Part shown: positions 25,526-33,548 of the stretch, in pieces
How the letters are laid out: every line of letters starts with the position of its first letter
How positions within the stretch are numbered: position 1 is the stretch's first letter
Assembly (NCBI GenBank): GCA_022827025.1
Contig: JAJDTT010000047.1
Span: forward strand, 1 to 53,223
Reading direction: 5' to 3'
Length of the DNA: 53,223 nucleotides
DNA from: Acidobacteriota bacterium
GTDB taxonomy: Bacteria; Acidobacteriota; UBA6911; RPQK01; JAJDTT01
Position numbers and translations under genes: made by a program
Notes under the pieces: generated by a model
What the model saw: only the letters and a program-made list of their open reading frames with translations
What the model was told of the DNA's origin: nothing
Databases searched by the model: none

Positions 25526-26956
25526 TTAGGGAACGAACCGGAAGGCGTACAGATGGGCGTCGCGGATTCGGACCCGGAGGCGCACTGGCTTTCCGGCATG
25601 CCGAGAGAGGTCGTCCCCCCCCTTCCACTTGGCAATACCGTCGATCTTGTCCCCCACCAGGGGCGTGCAGTCCTCCAGACTCAGACCCTCCAGGGGATCT
25701 CCGTCCTGGTCCTGAAGCTCCACCAGGACGCTGCCTCCGCCGGAAGTGGCGTAGTTGAGCTCCAGTCTCCGTCCACGGTACCGGATGGGCCGGGTGGTGA
25801 ACTCGCCGAAGCCGGAATCGGGTCCCTGGACCGACACGAAGCCGTCGGTCCGGAGGGTGCAGCGACGGATCCGGGTTCTCTCCGATCGGAGCAGCTCCGA
25901 GTAGTACATGGAGATCTCACCGGGACCGGTGGGCACCACCCCGTGGCCCATGATGGGATTGCGGTCCACCCAGTTGTCGGGGTCCAGGTCCGGTGAGAGA
26001 AACGGCTTCCGGAAGAGGCGGTCCCAGCGGACCCCGTCCCGGCTGGAGGCGAACACGACGTCGGAGAGTCCGGGGTGAGGCGCGTCTTCGTTTTCCCTCC
26101 GGTCCGGGTACAAGACCATGGGAAACATGAGGAAGGCCCGGGCCGCACGAAAATACTTGATGGCCGCGTTGGTATAGAAGTGAAGGTCCTCCGGGTCCCG
26201 CTCGTCCGCGGCGAGCACCAGCTCCGGTTCGGACCAATGGAGAAAATCGGTGGACTCGGTTCGGCGGATGGCTCGGCGGCCCCCCTTGAAGGGGCCTTCG
26301 ACGGATGGGTCGACGCCCCTCAGGTAGATGACGAACCGCCTTCTCTCGTCGTCCCAGAGCAGCGTGTTGTGGCTGTCGAAGGGACCTTTTTCGGGAGGGA
26401 GCAGCGGATTGGTGCGAACCGGCTGCCAGCGGATGCCGTCCCCCGAAATGAACCCGGAGATCCCCCCCACCCGGGAGATCATCTTGTAGCGGGCCGAACT
26501 GCCCGGCTGCTGATTCGGGTCCACGATGACGCTGACGTTCGTGAAGTCCTTGGGGTCCCCGATGATGTTGTTCCGGGTCGAGCCCTTGCGGGAATAGACC
26601 CCCAGGTTCCGCCGGGTCCAGGTGATGCCGTCCCGGCTCTCGGCATAGCAGGTCCAGACCGGAAAAGGGGGCTCTTTCTCCGCCACCCGGTACCACATGC
26701 GGTAGAGGCCCCGGTCCCGGACCACGCTGCTGTAGTGGAGTTCCTTGCCCTCCCACGGTTCAACGCAGGCGAGAGTGACCTCCCGGGGTTGAGGCCGGTG
26801 GCGGATCAGGCGGATCCCCTGCCGGGAGTCGAACCAAAATTCGTCCAGGAAGAGCTGGCGTTCGCTTCCCACGTCCAGGACGGCCTGACCCGGAAGCGAG
26901 GGAATGGTGGCCAGGATCAGCAGGATGGTCCAGACCGGCGCGCCCGGATGTCTCAT
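25526..26956 (-). CDS. Secreted beta-propeller protein, GH43/GH32-like
   Basis: The predicted protein has 476 residues with a signal peptide (TILLILATIPSLPGQA). Repeated blade-like segments contain WYRVAEKEPP, CYAESRDGITWTRRNLGVY, SGDGIRWQPVRTNPLLPPE, FASSRDGVRWDRLF and YYSELLRSERTRIR, as in five-bladed GH43, GH32 and GH130-like propellers. A C-terminal beta-sandwich module ends GKPVRLRVRIRDAHLYAFRF. The protein is paralogous to the one at 30432-32066, which shares the C-terminal LEDC...DLSR...G-P-V pattern. Catalytic Asp/Glu residues cannot be assigned without an alignment, so the activity is open. It probably forms an operon with the maleate isomerase-like gene 19 bases upstream. Confidence 0.7.
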   Translation of the reverse strand: MRHPGAPVWTILLILATIPSLPGQAVLDVGSERQLFLDEFWFDSRQGIRLIRHRPQPREVTLACVEPWEGKELHYSSVVRDRGLYRMWYRVAEKEPPFPVWTCYAESRDGITWTRRNLGVYSRKGSTRNNIIGDPKDFTNVSVIVDPNQQPGSSARYKMISRVGGISGFISGDGIRWQPVRTNPLLPPEKGPFDSHNTLLWDDERRRFVIYLRGVDPSVEGPFKGGRRAIRRTESTDFLHWSEPELVLAADERDPEDLHFYTNAAIKYFRAARAFLMFPMVLYPDRRENEDAPHPGLSDVVFASSRDGVRWDRLFRKPFLSPDLDPDNWVDRNPIMGHGVVPTGPGEISMYYSELLRSERTRIRRCTLRTDGFVSVQGPDSGFGEFTTRPIRYRGRRLELNYATSGGGSVLVELQDQDGDPLEGLSLEDCTPLVGDKIDGIAKWKGGDDLSRHAGKPVRLRVRIRDAHLYAFRFVP

Positions 26957-26975
26957 GCAACTCTCGACATCGGAA

Positions 26976-27737
26976 TCAATCGCCCGTCAGGACGCCACCG
27001 GCGAAGAGCCTCCCGCGCCCTTCGAGACAGGGCTCGATTCCCATCAACTGCAAGGCGTGCCAGGAGGTGACCTGGTTCGCCGTGAGTACCGGCTTTCCCA
27101 GTCCGGTCTCCATCTCGTCCAGGTGCAGAGCCAGCTTCTGACCCGTGCAACCGACGAAGACGGCGTCCGACTCCCCGACGTTGGAGGTCTCGGCCAATCT
27201 CCGGATGCGCTCGGGAGGGACGATGGAGTGGTCTTTCGGCAGGTTCAGAGCCAGGCTGTTCAACACCCGGATCCCATGGTCCTGGATGAACTGGATGAAA
27301 CGAGCCTCCACGTCGGGCATGTAGGGACTGGCCAGGGTGACGCTGGAGATTCCCAGGGACCTGAAGGCACGGATCATGGCGGTGCTGGTGGTGGTGGCGG
27401 GCTTGCCGGTCATGCGGGTGATTCGATCCGAGATGTCGAGATCTCCTCCCACGCCCCGGACGAAGCTGATGGTGGTGCAGTAATAAGCGTAGCAATCGGG
27501 ATCGTACTTGGAGAGCCTCCGGGCCGATTCCTCGATGTCGCCGTTCTCGGCCAGCTCGATTCCGGCCGGCACGTGGGCTTCCTTGTCCCGGATGGGAGTG
27601 GCGCTGGACATGAGGCGAACTCCCGCCGGCATGAAACGCCGGAACTCGTCCACCACCGCGTCGGCCTCCACGTCCACCCAGGCATCGTCGGGATAGATGG
27701 CCCCGAGCAACGGCTCCCGGTCTGCCGAATCAGTCAT
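26976..27737 (-). CDS. Maleate isomerase-like protein (Asp/Glu racemase superfamily)
   Basis: The predicted protein has 253 residues, the usual length for the family. Two cysteines expected at the active site of two-base racemase/isomerase enzymes are present: Cys87 in DCYAYYCTTISF and Cys197 in VFVGCTGQKL. The TGKPATTTSTAMIRAFRSLG segment is the typical loop and helix after the first half. Maleate cis-trans isomerases use one Cys as nucleophile; arylmalonate decarboxylases share the fold. The position just upstream of a secreted propeller gene is unusual for cytosolic catabolism, and no other maleate or nicotinate pathway gene is nearby. A Shine-Dalgarno sequence AGGAG precedes the ATG at 27737. 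Confidence 0.78.
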   Translation of the reverse strand: MTDSADREPLLGAIYPDDAWVDVEADAVVDEFRRFMPAGVRLMSSATPIRDKEAHVPAGIELAENGDIEESARRLSKYDPDCYAYYCTTISFVRGVGGDLDISDRITRMTGKPATTTSTAMIRAFRSLGISSVTLASPYMPDVEARFIQFIQDHGIRVLNSLALNLPKDHSIVPPERIRRLAETSNVGESDAVFVGCTGQKLALHLDEMETGLGKPVLTANQVTSWHALQLMGIEPCLEGRGRLFAGGVLTGD

Positions 27738-27775
27738 GAGTCATTCTCCTTTGGTTCTTGATCGTGAGGCGAATC

Positions 27776-27886
27776 TTAACAGTCCGGGGCGAAAGCCGCC
27801 ATGATCCGGCCGGGATCAGGAACGGTGAAGATGGAGGCAAAGTCGACGGCGTGCAGGCTCTGAAAACGGTCCAGGACGGGAGTCAT
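27776..27886 (-). pseudogene. Possible 3' fragment of an unidentified gene
   Basis: A short frame of 36 codons from the ATG at 27886 reads MTPVLDRFQSLHAVDFASIF and ends VPDPGRIMAAFAPDC. It is preceded in frame by a stop and a few residues QRFDH. The composition looks coding, but no start signal or family was recognised. It may be the C-terminal end of a gene lost upstream, adjacent to the VapBC locus. The rest of 27738-27932 appears empty. Confidence 0.3.
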
Positions 27887-27932
27887 GTGGTCGAAACGCT
27901 GTCAGTCACGGAATGTCCGGAGGCGGGGCTCC

Positions 27933-28337
27933 TCACATCTGTAGTTTCGTTCCATGGAGAGTCTTGAACCCGAGCGTCTCTGCCACCGACGCTTGCTGTC
28001 CGTGGAGTGTGACGAAAGTGACCTGGGCGGGGTCCGTGGCCACGTAAAGAGCCGTCGCGACGTGCCATAGATCGGCGCCCTTCAAGTAGCCGGCAGTCAA
28101 GACTCTCTCGAACTCACGCGTCAACGGCCGGTCGGGCAAGACCCAGTCGATACCGGCAATGGGACCGGCCGAAAAGTCGACCATTTCGCGCGAGAACGCG
28201 GCCCGCAACTCTGCCTCCAGCAGGTTGGAAGAATGAAGGCGACCGAATCCCCGCAAACGGTGGGCCAGAACCGTCGCGTTTGGCTCCCCGAACGCGATAG
28301 CAGCGACGGCAGAGGTATCGACGTAAGCGACGCTCAT
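27933..28337 (-). CDS. vapC: VapC-family PIN-domain toxin
   Basis: The predicted protein has 134 residues, a typical VapC length. The PIN acidic residues are present: first Asp in AYVDTSAVAAIAFGE, Glu in HSSNLLEAELRAAFSRE, and Asp in LKGADLWHVATALYVA, with a final VTFVTLHGQQASVAETLGFKTL strand-helix. VapC toxins are Mg-dependent RNases that cut tRNA or rRNA. The start overlaps the antitoxin stop by four bases (ATGA). All catalytic positions appear intact, so this pair is likely functional, in contrast to the broken PIN genes elsewhere in the window. Confidence 0.88.
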   Translation of the reverse strand: MSVAYVDTSAVAAIAFGEPNATVLAHRLRGFGRLHSSNLLEAELRAAFSREMVDFSAGPIAGIDWVLPDRPLTREFERVLTAGYLKGADLWHVATALYVATDPAQVTFVTLHGQQASVAETLGFKTLHGTKLQM

Positions 28338-28609
28338 TCGCCTCGTTCGGCCAGGAACCGCTTGAGGGCGCCGGGTCGCCGTGCGACCGTCGTGATCGGT
28401 TGCTTCGGCGTTGACGAGCGCACCAGGACGCCCCGCCGTTCAAGGGCTTCCAGCCGCTCCTCAATGGTCGCGGGTTTGGGCTTGATCGACCGAACCTCGG
28501 CAACAGGCTCCCCTCGATAGGAGACCATGATCGTCTTACCGGCCCGCACTTGACGAATAATCTCGGAGAAGCGCGCCTTCGCTTCGAAGGTGGAATAGAT
28601 TGTCGTCAT
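28334..28609 (-). CDS. vapB: Phd/YefM-type antitoxin (VapB)
   Basis: The predicted protein has 91 residues. The N-terminal DNA-binding half (YSTFEAKARFSEIIRQVRAG, then KTIMVSYRGEPVAEVRSI) is followed by a toxin-wrapping tail (EERLEALERRGVLVRSSTPK and the basic RRPGALKRFLAERGE). It neutralises the PIN toxin encoded immediately downstream. The promoter region holds two palindromes (28601-28635), one overlapping the start codon and one further upstream, which fits autoregulation by the antitoxin or toxin-antitoxin complex. Confidence 0.88.
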   Translation of the reverse strand: MTTIYSTFEAKARFSEIIRQVRAGKTIMVSYRGEPVAEVRSIKPKPATIEERLEALERRGVLVRSSTPKQPITTVARRPGALKRFLAERGE

Positions 28610-28635
28610 AACGACAGTCTAACTAGTCAGACTAG
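28601..28635. promoter_or_regulatory. Palindromic operator sites of the vapBC locus
   Basis: TGTCGT and ACGACA (28601-28606 and 28611-28616) form a perfect inverted repeat enclosing the antitoxin start codon. CTAGTC-A-GACTAG (28623-28635) is a second perfect one next to it. Pairs of palindromes at the start of toxin-antitoxin operons are the usual binding sites of the antitoxin. No clear -35/-10 pair was identified. Confidence 0.5.
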
Positions 28636-28750
28636 TCTGGACACCTGAAGAAACGACCTGATGAAAAAGCATGAGCCGGTTGCGGCTCCAGATCACGTGC
28701 CGATCCGACAGTAGCCTTGAGGTCTTGTAGCGAACGTCGTTGGAAATCCG

Positions 28751-29749
28751 TTATTCCTTCCAGACCCGCTCGAAGAGCCGGAGGACGTTGAGCCCCATGA
28801 TCTTCTGCACTTCCTCCGTGGAATAGCCCCGGCCCACCAGGCCCGCCGTCAGGTTCGGCATCTCGTCGGCGCGGGTGATCCCGGCCGGCAGGGGAACCGG
28901 ATAGGGAAGCGGAAAGACGGTGGAGCCTTTGAGCTTGCCGGCCATGAGCCAGTGGAACCACTCGGCGGTATGCAGCTCGGTGAAATCCAGGCCGATGCCC
29001 ACCGAGTCGATGCCCACCAGGCCGACCCAGTAGTCGACGACGTCCAGCACGTCCTCCAGAGTCGATTCGTAGCCGCGGGCCAGGAAGGTGGGGAAGCTGT
29101 TGGCGCCGACAATCCCCCCCTTGGCCACCAGGGCCTTCACTTCTTCGTCGGTCTTGTTCCGGGGATGATCGCACAGGTTCCGGGGGTTGGTGTGGCTGAA
29201 CCAGACCGGGTCCTCCGAGGTCTCGATGGCGTCCATGGTGGTCCGGTGGCCCACATGGGACAGGTCGACGACCATGCCCAGGCGGTTCATCTCGGCCACC
29301 AGGTCCACCCCGAACTGGCTCAAGCCCACGTCCTGGCGCTCGTAGCAGCCGGCTCCCACCAGGTTCAGGTCGTTGTAGGTGATCTGGATGGCCCGGACCC
29401 CGAGCCGGTGGAAGACCTCCAGCAGGTCCAGATCGTCCTCGATGGGGGAGGAGTTCTGGAAGCCGAAGATGACCCCCACCCGGCCCTCCTCCTTGGCTTT
29501 CCGGATGTCGTCGAGACAGGTCACCTGCCGGATGTACCGGGAGTAGGTGTCGAAGTCCTTGTAAAAGCGGGCGATGTTTCGCAGGGTCCCCTGGGTGCCC
29601 TCCCAGACCGCCACCGTGGCGTTGATGGCGGTGAGGCCGCCCTCGTGGAGATGGCGATAGACCGCCTCCTCCCCCCAACGGCTGACGTTGAGGCCGTCGA
29701 TCACGATGGACCGTTCGTGGAGTTCCTTTGCCCTCGATTCGGGTGCCAT
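28751..29749 (-). CDS. M19 membrane dipeptidase homologue lacking metal ligands
   Basis: The predicted protein has 332 residues from the ATG at 29749, which has AGGAGG upstream; an in-frame ATG at 29767 lies before that site. The fold is that of peptidase M19 (renal dipeptidase): the TIM-barrel segments GRVGVIFGFQNSSPIEDDLDLL, LGVRAIQITYNDLNLVG, MVVDLSHVGHRTTMDAI, VWFSHTNPRNLCDHPRN and GIDSVGIGLDF. The HxD motif (normally DGHND) is DGLNV here, with Leu20 and Val22. The bridging Glu (normally GxEGG) is Gln98. The two later His residues (165 and 186) are kept. Three of five zinc ligands are therefore replaced, so normal dipeptidase activity is doubtful. It could bind another metal, or be a non-peptidase member. 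Confidence 0.85.
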   Translation of the reverse strand: MAPESRAKELHERSIVIDGLNVSRWGEEAVYRHLHEGGLTAINATVAVWEGTQGTLRNIARFYKDFDTYSRYIRQVTCLDDIRKAKEEGRVGVIFGFQNSSPIEDDLDLLEVFHRLGVRAIQITYNDLNLVGAGCYERQDVGLSQFGVDLVAEMNRLGMVVDLSHVGHRTTMDAIETSEDPVWFSHTNPRNLCDHPRNKTDEEVKALVAKGGIVGANSFPTFLARGYESTLEDVLDVVDYWVGLVGIDSVGIGLDFTELHTAEWFHWLMAGKLKGSTVFPLPYPVPLPAGITRADEMPNLTAGLVGRGYSTEEVQKIMGLNVLRLFERVWKE

Positions 29750-29791
29750 TGACCTATCCTCCTTCACGATCCCACTCCCTCTCAGGTCCCT

Positions 29792-30181
29792 TCATTTCCG
29801 GCCTCGCGGTGCCTGTTCCAGAACAGCTTCGCACACGTCCTTGACGATGTTGCCGGAACTGCGAACTCCGCCGCGGGAGTACACCAGATTGCCGTTCGCA
29901 TCCCACAGCAGCACGAAGTGTCTTCCCTCGAACTCGAACCACGCAGTGAAGTCTGCCAGGTCCTCCCTCGACGTCGGCACGATACCGTGACACTCCTTCC
30001 GGTCAAATCTGGTGACGTACTCGTACCGGGTCGGTCCTTCATCGTCGTCCGGCGCAAAGTCGGAAATCGGCGCGACGAAAATCCGATACTGCCCCTGTGC
30101 CGCAGGCGGTGCCGCCAGCAGAGAAAAGCCTTGCAGGACCGTGAAACCAGCGATCCACCCCATCCAGGACAACCTCTTCAT
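29792..30181 (-). CDS. Small secreted protein of unknown function
   Basis: The predicted protein has 129 residues. A signal peptide (MKRLSWMGWIAGFTVLQGFS to APPAAQG) precedes a compact mature domain with the segment FAPDDDEGPTRYEYVTRFDR, one Cys after ECHG, a strand-rich ADFTAWFEFEGRHFVLLWDA region and a final helix with a second Cys (NIVKDVCEAVLEQ). The two cysteines could pair. A strong ribosome-binding site (AGGAGG) precedes the start. It resembles no family I can name. It probably follows its own promoter, since the next gene upstream points away. Confidence 0.55.
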   Translation of the reverse strand: MKRLSWMGWIAGFTVLQGFSLLAAPPAAQGQYRIFVAPISDFAPDDDEGPTRYEYVTRFDRKECHGIVPTSREDLADFTAWFEFEGRHFVLLWDANGNLVYSRGGVRSSGNIVKDVCEAVLEQAPRGRK

Positions 30182-30431
30182 GTCTATACCTCCTGTTTGC
30201 CGGCTTGCCTCCTCTTCGCGGAAGTCCGCGTCATTGGATGACTTTCCCAGATTACATTGTCCGACGTCCCATTCGGCCCAAAATGCTAAGGCAGCCAGAT
30301 CGGAGGGACAAGGCCGGTATGACGTTGAGGGCGATTGTCACACTCTCGCTACATGATTTCGCCGTGTGGAAATGTCGACAAACCGTCCTTCGGGTTCGCG
30401 CCCCCAATGGCCCTCTGCCGTTCAACGAAAG

Positions 30432-32066
30432 ATGATGAGCACTTGCAGCATCCCGGACCACGCGGGAATCCCCGATCCCGCGCGGCGCCGCAGGCGATTG
30501 TTGGCCCGCGCCACGATGGTCCTGGCAACGGTCGCGATCTTCGGCATCTTTCGTGACCTTGCTGTCCGTGCCCAGGACGCCGGACTCAAACCTGAGAGTC
30601 CGGTTCCCCTTTCGTACTTCCGCGACCGGCCCCTGAGGATCGGCAACCAGATCCAACTGCTGGCGGACGACTACATCGTGGAGGACCGCTGGAAACTTCA
30701 GCGGCGGGTGGGCCGGGTGAACAAGTTCATGAGGAACCCGGTCATCGTCCAGGACAAGCCCTGGGAGGACGCGGTCGGAGCCTACCCTTCCGTGCTCCAT
30801 GACGAACGGCTGGGCAGGTACCGCATGTGGTACCAGTGCTTCAACCTTTCGAACTACTTCTCGAAAGAGGGGCCCTCCTACTACGTTGGCTACGCGGAGA
30901 GCGAGGATGCCTTCAACTGGACGAAACCCCGCCTGAAAGGATTCCCCTTCGCCGGTCACGAGCGGACCAACATCGTCTACACCGGCCGCGGCGGAACCCG
31001 GGCGGCCGGCATGCAAGTCTTCCTGAATCCGGACCAGTCCGACCCGGACCGCCGCTTCGTCATGGTCTACATCGGCGCCAGCGGGGTCGACCTGTCCTAC
31101 TCGCCTGACGGCTTCCACTGGACCGAGGCGCCGGAGCCCCTCTTCCGCTACCACAGCGACTTCCCCAACCATCTCCTCCGGGTCCCCGAGCGGGACCTCT
31201 GGTATCTCTATATGCGTCCAGCGGTCCGGACCAACGGGGTGCTGCCCCTGCCCGAAGGAGTGAGGCACACCGGCCGCCGGCTGGCCCTTTCCACCAGCCC
31301 GGACCTGAAAAGCTGGAGTCTCCCCAGGACGGTCCTCTATCCCGACGAGAGGGACGAGCCCGACTACGACAACCTCTACATCTTCCGCAGGCACGGCTTG
31401 TTCATCGCCTTCTATGCCGAGATGTTCCAGGAGGAGGCGATGAGCGAGACCGTGATGCACGTTGCCACCAGCCGGGACGGGATCCGTTGGGAACGGACCT
31501 GGAACCGGGAGCCGCTGGTGCCCCGGGGCGTCCCGGGGGCCTTCGACCACGGTCTGGTAGAGCCGGGCACCAGCCCGCCGCTGGAGGTCGGCCCCGATCT
31601 GCTCATCTATTATTACGCCTCCCCGGTGGGCCAGTACTACCTGAACCGGGAGACGGGCGTCGGCGTTTGCCGCCTCAGAAGGGACCGTTTCATCGGTCAG
31701 CAGGCCGGTGACGCCACCGGCTACCTGTTGACCCGCCAGTTCATCCTGGAAGGAGGCCGCCTGGTCATCAACTGCGCCGCCCTGCATCCGGGAACCCGGC
31801 ACCGGCGTCATCCCTATCAGTCGGAGAGCGACGGGATCCGGGTGGCTATCATCCAGGCCCCCGATTTCAAGACTCCGGAGACACGCTGGGAGACGCCCGT
31901 ACCCGGCTTCAGCCTGGAGGACTGCGACCGGATCTTCACCGACAACCTGAGCCACACGGTGACCTGGAACGGCGATCCGGATCTGAGCCGACTCAAGGGG
32001 CAGCCAGTCTATCTCCGCTTTCAGCTCAAGAACGCCGACCTCTACTCCTTCCAGATCCGGCCATGA
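30432..32066 (+). CDS. Secreted beta-propeller protein, paralogue of the 25526 gene
   Basis: The predicted protein has 544 residues from the ATG at 30432 (an ATG at 30435 is equally possible). An N-terminal basic stretch (RRRRRLLARA) and hydrophobic helix (TMVLATVAIFGIF) act as signal peptide or anchor. The propeller part contains MWYQCFNLSNYFSKEG, YVGYAESEDAFNWTKPRL, YSPDGFHWTEAPEPLF, STSPDLKSWSLPRTVLYPDE and ATSRDGIRWERTWNREP, and the end SLEDCDRIF...LSRLKGQPVYLRFQLKN repeats the C-terminal module of the 25526-26956 protein. It is probably a glycosidase or glycan-binding protein of the same subfamily. The catalytic residues were not identified. Confidence 0.7.
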   Translation: MMSTCSIPDHAGIPDPARRRRRLLARATMVLATVAIFGIFRDLAVRAQDAGLKPESPVPLSYFRDRPLRIGNQIQLLADDYIVEDRWKLQRRVGRVNKFMRNPVIVQDKPWEDAVGAYPSVLHDERLGRYRMWYQCFNLSNYFSKEGPSYYVGYAESEDAFNWTKPRLKGFPFAGHERTNIVYTGRGGTRAAGMQVFLNPDQSDPDRRFVMVYIGASGVDLSYSPDGFHWTEAPEPLFRYHSDFPNHLLRVPERDLWYLYMRPAVRTNGVLPLPEGVRHTGRRLALSTSPDLKSWSLPRTVLYPDERDEPDYDNLYIFRRHGLFIAFYAEMFQEEAMSETVMHVATSRDGIRWERTWNREPLVPRGVPGAFDHGLVEPGTSPPLEVGPDLLIYYYASPVGQYYLNRETGVGVCRLRRDRFIGQQAGDATGYLLTRQFILEGGRLVINCAALHPGTRHRRHPYQSESDGIRVAIIQAPDFKTPETRWETPVPGFSLEDCDRIFTDNLSHTVTWNGDPDLSRLKGQPVYLRFQLKNADLYSFQIRP

Positions 32067-32121
32067 AGTTTCGGTCCGGGCGGTCATGCCGCGCCGGTCC
32101 ACCGGCCGGCCCGCACCGTTC

Positions 32122-32150
32122 TTGATTGGCGAGGGTATCTTGGATATAGT
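32122..32150 (+). promoter_or_regulatory. sigma70-type promoter of tRNA-Asn
   Basis: TTGATT (32122-32127), a spacer of exactly 17 bp, and TATAGT (32145-32150) form a near-consensus promoter. Transcription would start at about 32157, ten bases before the tRNA 5' end. Confidence 0.7.
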
Positions 32151-32166
32151 TCGCCGTCATCAATGC

Positions 32167-32245
<79 letters not shown>

Positions 32246-32487
32246 CTCCTGCTGCGAACTTCCGCCGCGAGCCAGTCAACGCGACACTCCCGATGGCGAT
32301 CCCTTCGGTGCCTTGTCGTATCTACCTCAGTTTCAGGGGATTGCGCCCCATCCGCCAGGCTTCCCAATTCTCCGGTTCGCGTCGAGCTCCCGGGATTCGA
32401 CAATTCCTGACCGGCTCCGACGAGCGAAATCTTATCTTGTATCCTGACCGGTTTATGGACTAAATTTGGACTGGAATGGAGGTGCCC

Positions 32488-32763
32488 ATGAAACTGTCCA
32501 GCCAGATCAAGCCGATCAGCTACCTCAAGGCCCACGCCTCTGAGATCGTTCGCACACTTGGCAAACAGGGAGAACCTCTGATCATCACTCAAAACGGTAA
32601 AGCCAAGGTGGTGCTGCAGGACATCGACAGCTTCGAGAAGACACAAGAGACGATGGCGCTACTCAAGATTCTTGCCCTAGGCAACCGACAGATCGAGGCT
32701 GGTCAGGTGGAACCTGCGACAGACGTGATCGCGAGGCTCCGGGCACGGAAGCGCGATCTCTGA
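32488..32763 (+). CDS. YefM/Phd-family antitoxin
   Basis: The predicted protein has 91 residues. GGAGG at 32478-32482 favours the ATG at 32488 over the ATG at 32476. The N-terminal part (QIKPISYLKAHASEIVRTLG, then EPLIITQNGKAKVVLQDIDS) is the YefM/Phd DNA-binding fold. The C-terminal half (FEKTQETMALLKILALGNRQ onward) is helical and would inhibit the RelE-like toxin. The toxin start overlaps its stop (TGATG). A direct repeat GGACT-AAATTT-GGACT shortly upstream is a possible operator. Confidence 0.9.
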   Translation: MKLSSQIKPISYLKAHASEIVRTLGKQGEPLIITQNGKAKVVLQDIDSFEKTQETMALLKILALGNRQIEAGQVEPATDVIARLRARKRDL

Positions 32764-33089
32764 TGTCCTTTCGCGTTCAGTTGACCGATGACGCGGCGCG
32801 CGACCTGGAACATATCTGCGACTACATCGACCGCTACGATTCCCCCGCCCGAGCAGACTATGTGCTGGAACGGATCGAACGGGCGTTTCAGAGCTTGGCC
32901 GAGCATCCGCAACGCGGGAACTATCCGAGGGAATTGCTCGAAATCGGGATTCGAGAATACCGGGAGGTCTTCTTCAAGCCCTACCGCATCATCTACCGGG
33001 TGTTGGAGGATAGGGTCTACGTACTCCTGATCGTGGATGGGCGGCGTGACATGCAGACGTTGCTACAGCGACGCCTTCTGCAGGCATAA
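32763..33089 (+). CDS. RelE/ParE-family toxin
   Basis: The predicted protein has 108 residues. Typical ParE/RelE features are FRVQLTDDAARDLEHICDYI at the start, the LAEHPQRGNYPRELLEIG loop, and the C-terminal strand set YREVFFKPYRIIYRVLEDRVYVLLIVDGRRD with the conserved Arg residues. RelE members cleave ribosome-bound mRNA and ParE members poison gyrase; the sequence alone does not separate these. The reading frame is complete and is coupled to the antitoxin, so the module looks functional. Confidence 0.9.
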   Translation: MSFRVQLTDDAARDLEHICDYIDRYDSPARADYVLERIERAFQSLAEHPQRGNYPRELLEIGIREYREVFFKPYRIIYRVLEDRVYVLLIVDGRRDMQTLLQRRLLQA

Positions 33090-33145
33090 GACTCTGATTG
33101 GAACAAATGGTTGAAGAGGCAAGAATATTGGGCAACGTAGAAGTC

Positions 33146-33475
33146 ATGACTATCGTGGATATCCGTGAGGCCAAGACACAACTATCAGGTCTCCTTGAAC
33201 GCGCACTGGCGGGCGAGGAGATTGTGATCGGCAAGGATGGGAAGCCGTGCGCGCGACTAGTTCCATTCGACCCGGTGCCACAGCGAGTGCTGGGGCGTTA
33301 TCGAGATCGTGACGGTGAAGTGCCGGATTCGGTGTTCGCTCCCCTCGCCCAAGAAGATCTCGCGCCTTGGGAAAATGAGGTTTGGTTCCGCGACGAGATA
33401 TTCCACTCGACTGCTAGCCTCACGACAGCCCCGGAAGCGAAGGGACCGGCCAGCTTTAGACACCGCACGACGTAG
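33146..33475 (+). CDS. Phd/VapB-type antitoxin with abnormal C-terminal tail, no toxin
   Basis: The predicted protein has 109 residues from the ATG at 33146 (TIVDIREAKTQLSGLLERAL, then GEEIVIGKDGKPCARLVPF). An in-frame ATG at 33098 would add 16 residues but the family starts at TIVDIREAK. Standard homologues end shortly after PLAQEDLAPWE, and the VapC start then overlaps. Here the frame continues for 33 more residues (NEVWFRDEIFHSTASLTTAP onward) with no resemblance to a toxin. A deletion or frameshift has probably fused the antitoxin to leftover sequence. It is followed directly by the inverted repeat of the DUF4143 gene. Confidence 0.72.
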   Translation: MTIVDIREAKTQLSGLLERALAGEEIVIGKDGKPCARLVPFDPVPQRVLGRYRDRDGEVPDSVFAPLAQEDLAPWENEVWFRDEIFHSTASLTTAPEAKGPASFRHRTT

Positions 33476-33494
33476 CCTCAGCCCGTATTCCGGC

Positions 33495-33543
33495 CATTAA
33501 ACGGGAAAATCGATACTTCCACTCCTGATTTTCCCGTTTAATG
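33495..33543. promoter_or_regulatory. 17-bp perfect inverted repeat before the DUF4143 ATPase gene
   Basis: CATTAAACGGGAAAATC (33495-33511) and GATTTTCCCGTTTAATG (33527-33543) are exact inverted copies around a 15-base loop. The right arm ends in an ATG that opens a three-codon mini-frame (Met-Thr-Lys-stop), whose stop overlaps the GTG start of the ATPase at 33549. A binding site for autoregulation, or a hairpin that hides the ribosome-binding region, are both plausible. Confidence 0.6.
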
Positions 33544-33548
33544 ACCAA

